In this document: in pieces, positions 7,034-7,190 of the stretch
How positions within the stretch are numbered: position 1 is the first letter of the stretch
Layout of the letters: every line of letters starts with the position of its first letter
Source: Bacteroidales bacterium
GTDB lineage: Bacteria > Bacteroidota > Bacteroidia > Bacteroidales > DTU049
Reading direction: 5' to 3'
DNA length: 7,190 nt
Assembly (NCBI GenBank): GCA_018432645.1
Contig: JAHDSP010000032.1
Location: forward strand, 1 to 7,190
The notes under the pieces: model-generated
What the model saw: the letters and a program-made list of their open reading frames with translations, nothing else
What the model was told of the DNA's origin: nothing
Database searches by the model: none
Translations under genes and position numbers: made by a program

Positions 7034-7190
7034 TTATTTTTCAATTACTACTTTTTCTCTAGCAATAATCTTATTTCCAACAAGTATTTTAAAGATATAT
7101 ATACCATTGCTTAAATCTGAAACATCAAGTGTGTTTAACAAATCGCCTGCAAAGTTATAAAATATTACCTTTTGGCCAAGATAGTTGTAT
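7034..7190 (-). CDS. 3' end of a T9SS cargo gene, 5' part outside the window (probably the end of the giant peptidase gene)
   Basis: The last 51 codons and the stop (7036-7034) of a minus-strand gene are visible. They encode the second half of a T9SS type A sorting domain: YNYLGQKV near the start, LSNGIYIFKI in the middle, and AREKVVIEK at the end. From 7050 to the edge the DNA is identical to positions 1-141, so the visible protein equals the C-terminus of the giant peptidase in the same frame, plus the final VVIEK and stop missing there. The simplest reading is that this is the same gene seen across a circular or repeated junction. The alternative is a separate paralogue with an identical sorting domain. 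Confidence 0.85.
   Translation of the reverse strand, partial: YNYLGQKVIFYNFAGDLLNTLDVSDLSNGIYIFKILVGNKIIAREKVVIEK
7050..7190. repeat. Terminal direct repeat, right copy
   Basis: Exact copy of 1-141. Removing one copy and joining the ends gives a 7,049-bp closed unit in which the minus-strand reading frame passes through the junction without a shift. Confidence 0.97.

Noticed and set aside
1..7190. Conventional plasmid or phage genome
   Set aside because: The ends overlap, but no replication, partition, mobilisation or phage structural gene is present.

Overview
The window looks like Bacteroidota DNA. It is very AT-rich, all genes lie on the minus strand, and every gene whose C-terminus can be read ends in a type IX secretion system (T9SS) type A sorting domain with a (Y/F)PNP motif. 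The two recognisable promoters fit the Bacteroidota consensus TTTG-N20-TAnnTTTG, and there is no clear Shine-Dalgarno site. I cannot name a genus. The content is accessory: secreted or surface-attached proteins, with no housekeeping, replication, tRNA or rRNA genes.

Layout in transcription order, from high to low coordinates. At 7034-7190 is the 3' end of a T9SS cargo gene. At 6526-7033 is a 508-bp non-coding stretch. It holds a 44-bp perfect palindrome, two copies of a ~93-bp direct repeat, a plus-strand remnant resembling the tail of a restriction-modification methylase, and a promoter. At 5245-6525 is a 426-aa secreted YCF48-type beta-propeller protein. At 5130-5218 a second copy of its promoter and leader drives a 295-aa secreted protein of unknown function (4266-5153). 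Only 21 bp further on begins a giant multidomain gene (4244 to the left edge), probably in the same operon. It encodes a papain-like (C1A) cysteine peptidase, an acidic metal-binding motif, a right-handed parallel beta-helix, a helical region and a T9SS sorting domain.

The first and last 141 bases of the window are identical and reach both edges exactly. This is what a closed loop in an assembly graph looks like. If the ends are joined, the unit is 7,049 bp, and the giant gene, open at the left edge, is completed by the fragment at the right edge to give 1,419 residues and a stop. That could be a real circle, a tandemly repeated chromosomal unit, or an assembly collapse. No replication or mobilisation gene is present, so a conventional plasmid is not supported.

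Taken together, the genes appear to export three proteins through the Sec and T9SS pathways to the cell surface or medium: a large peptidase/beta-helix protein, a propeller protein and an uncharacterised protein. Whether they act together is not shown by the sequence.
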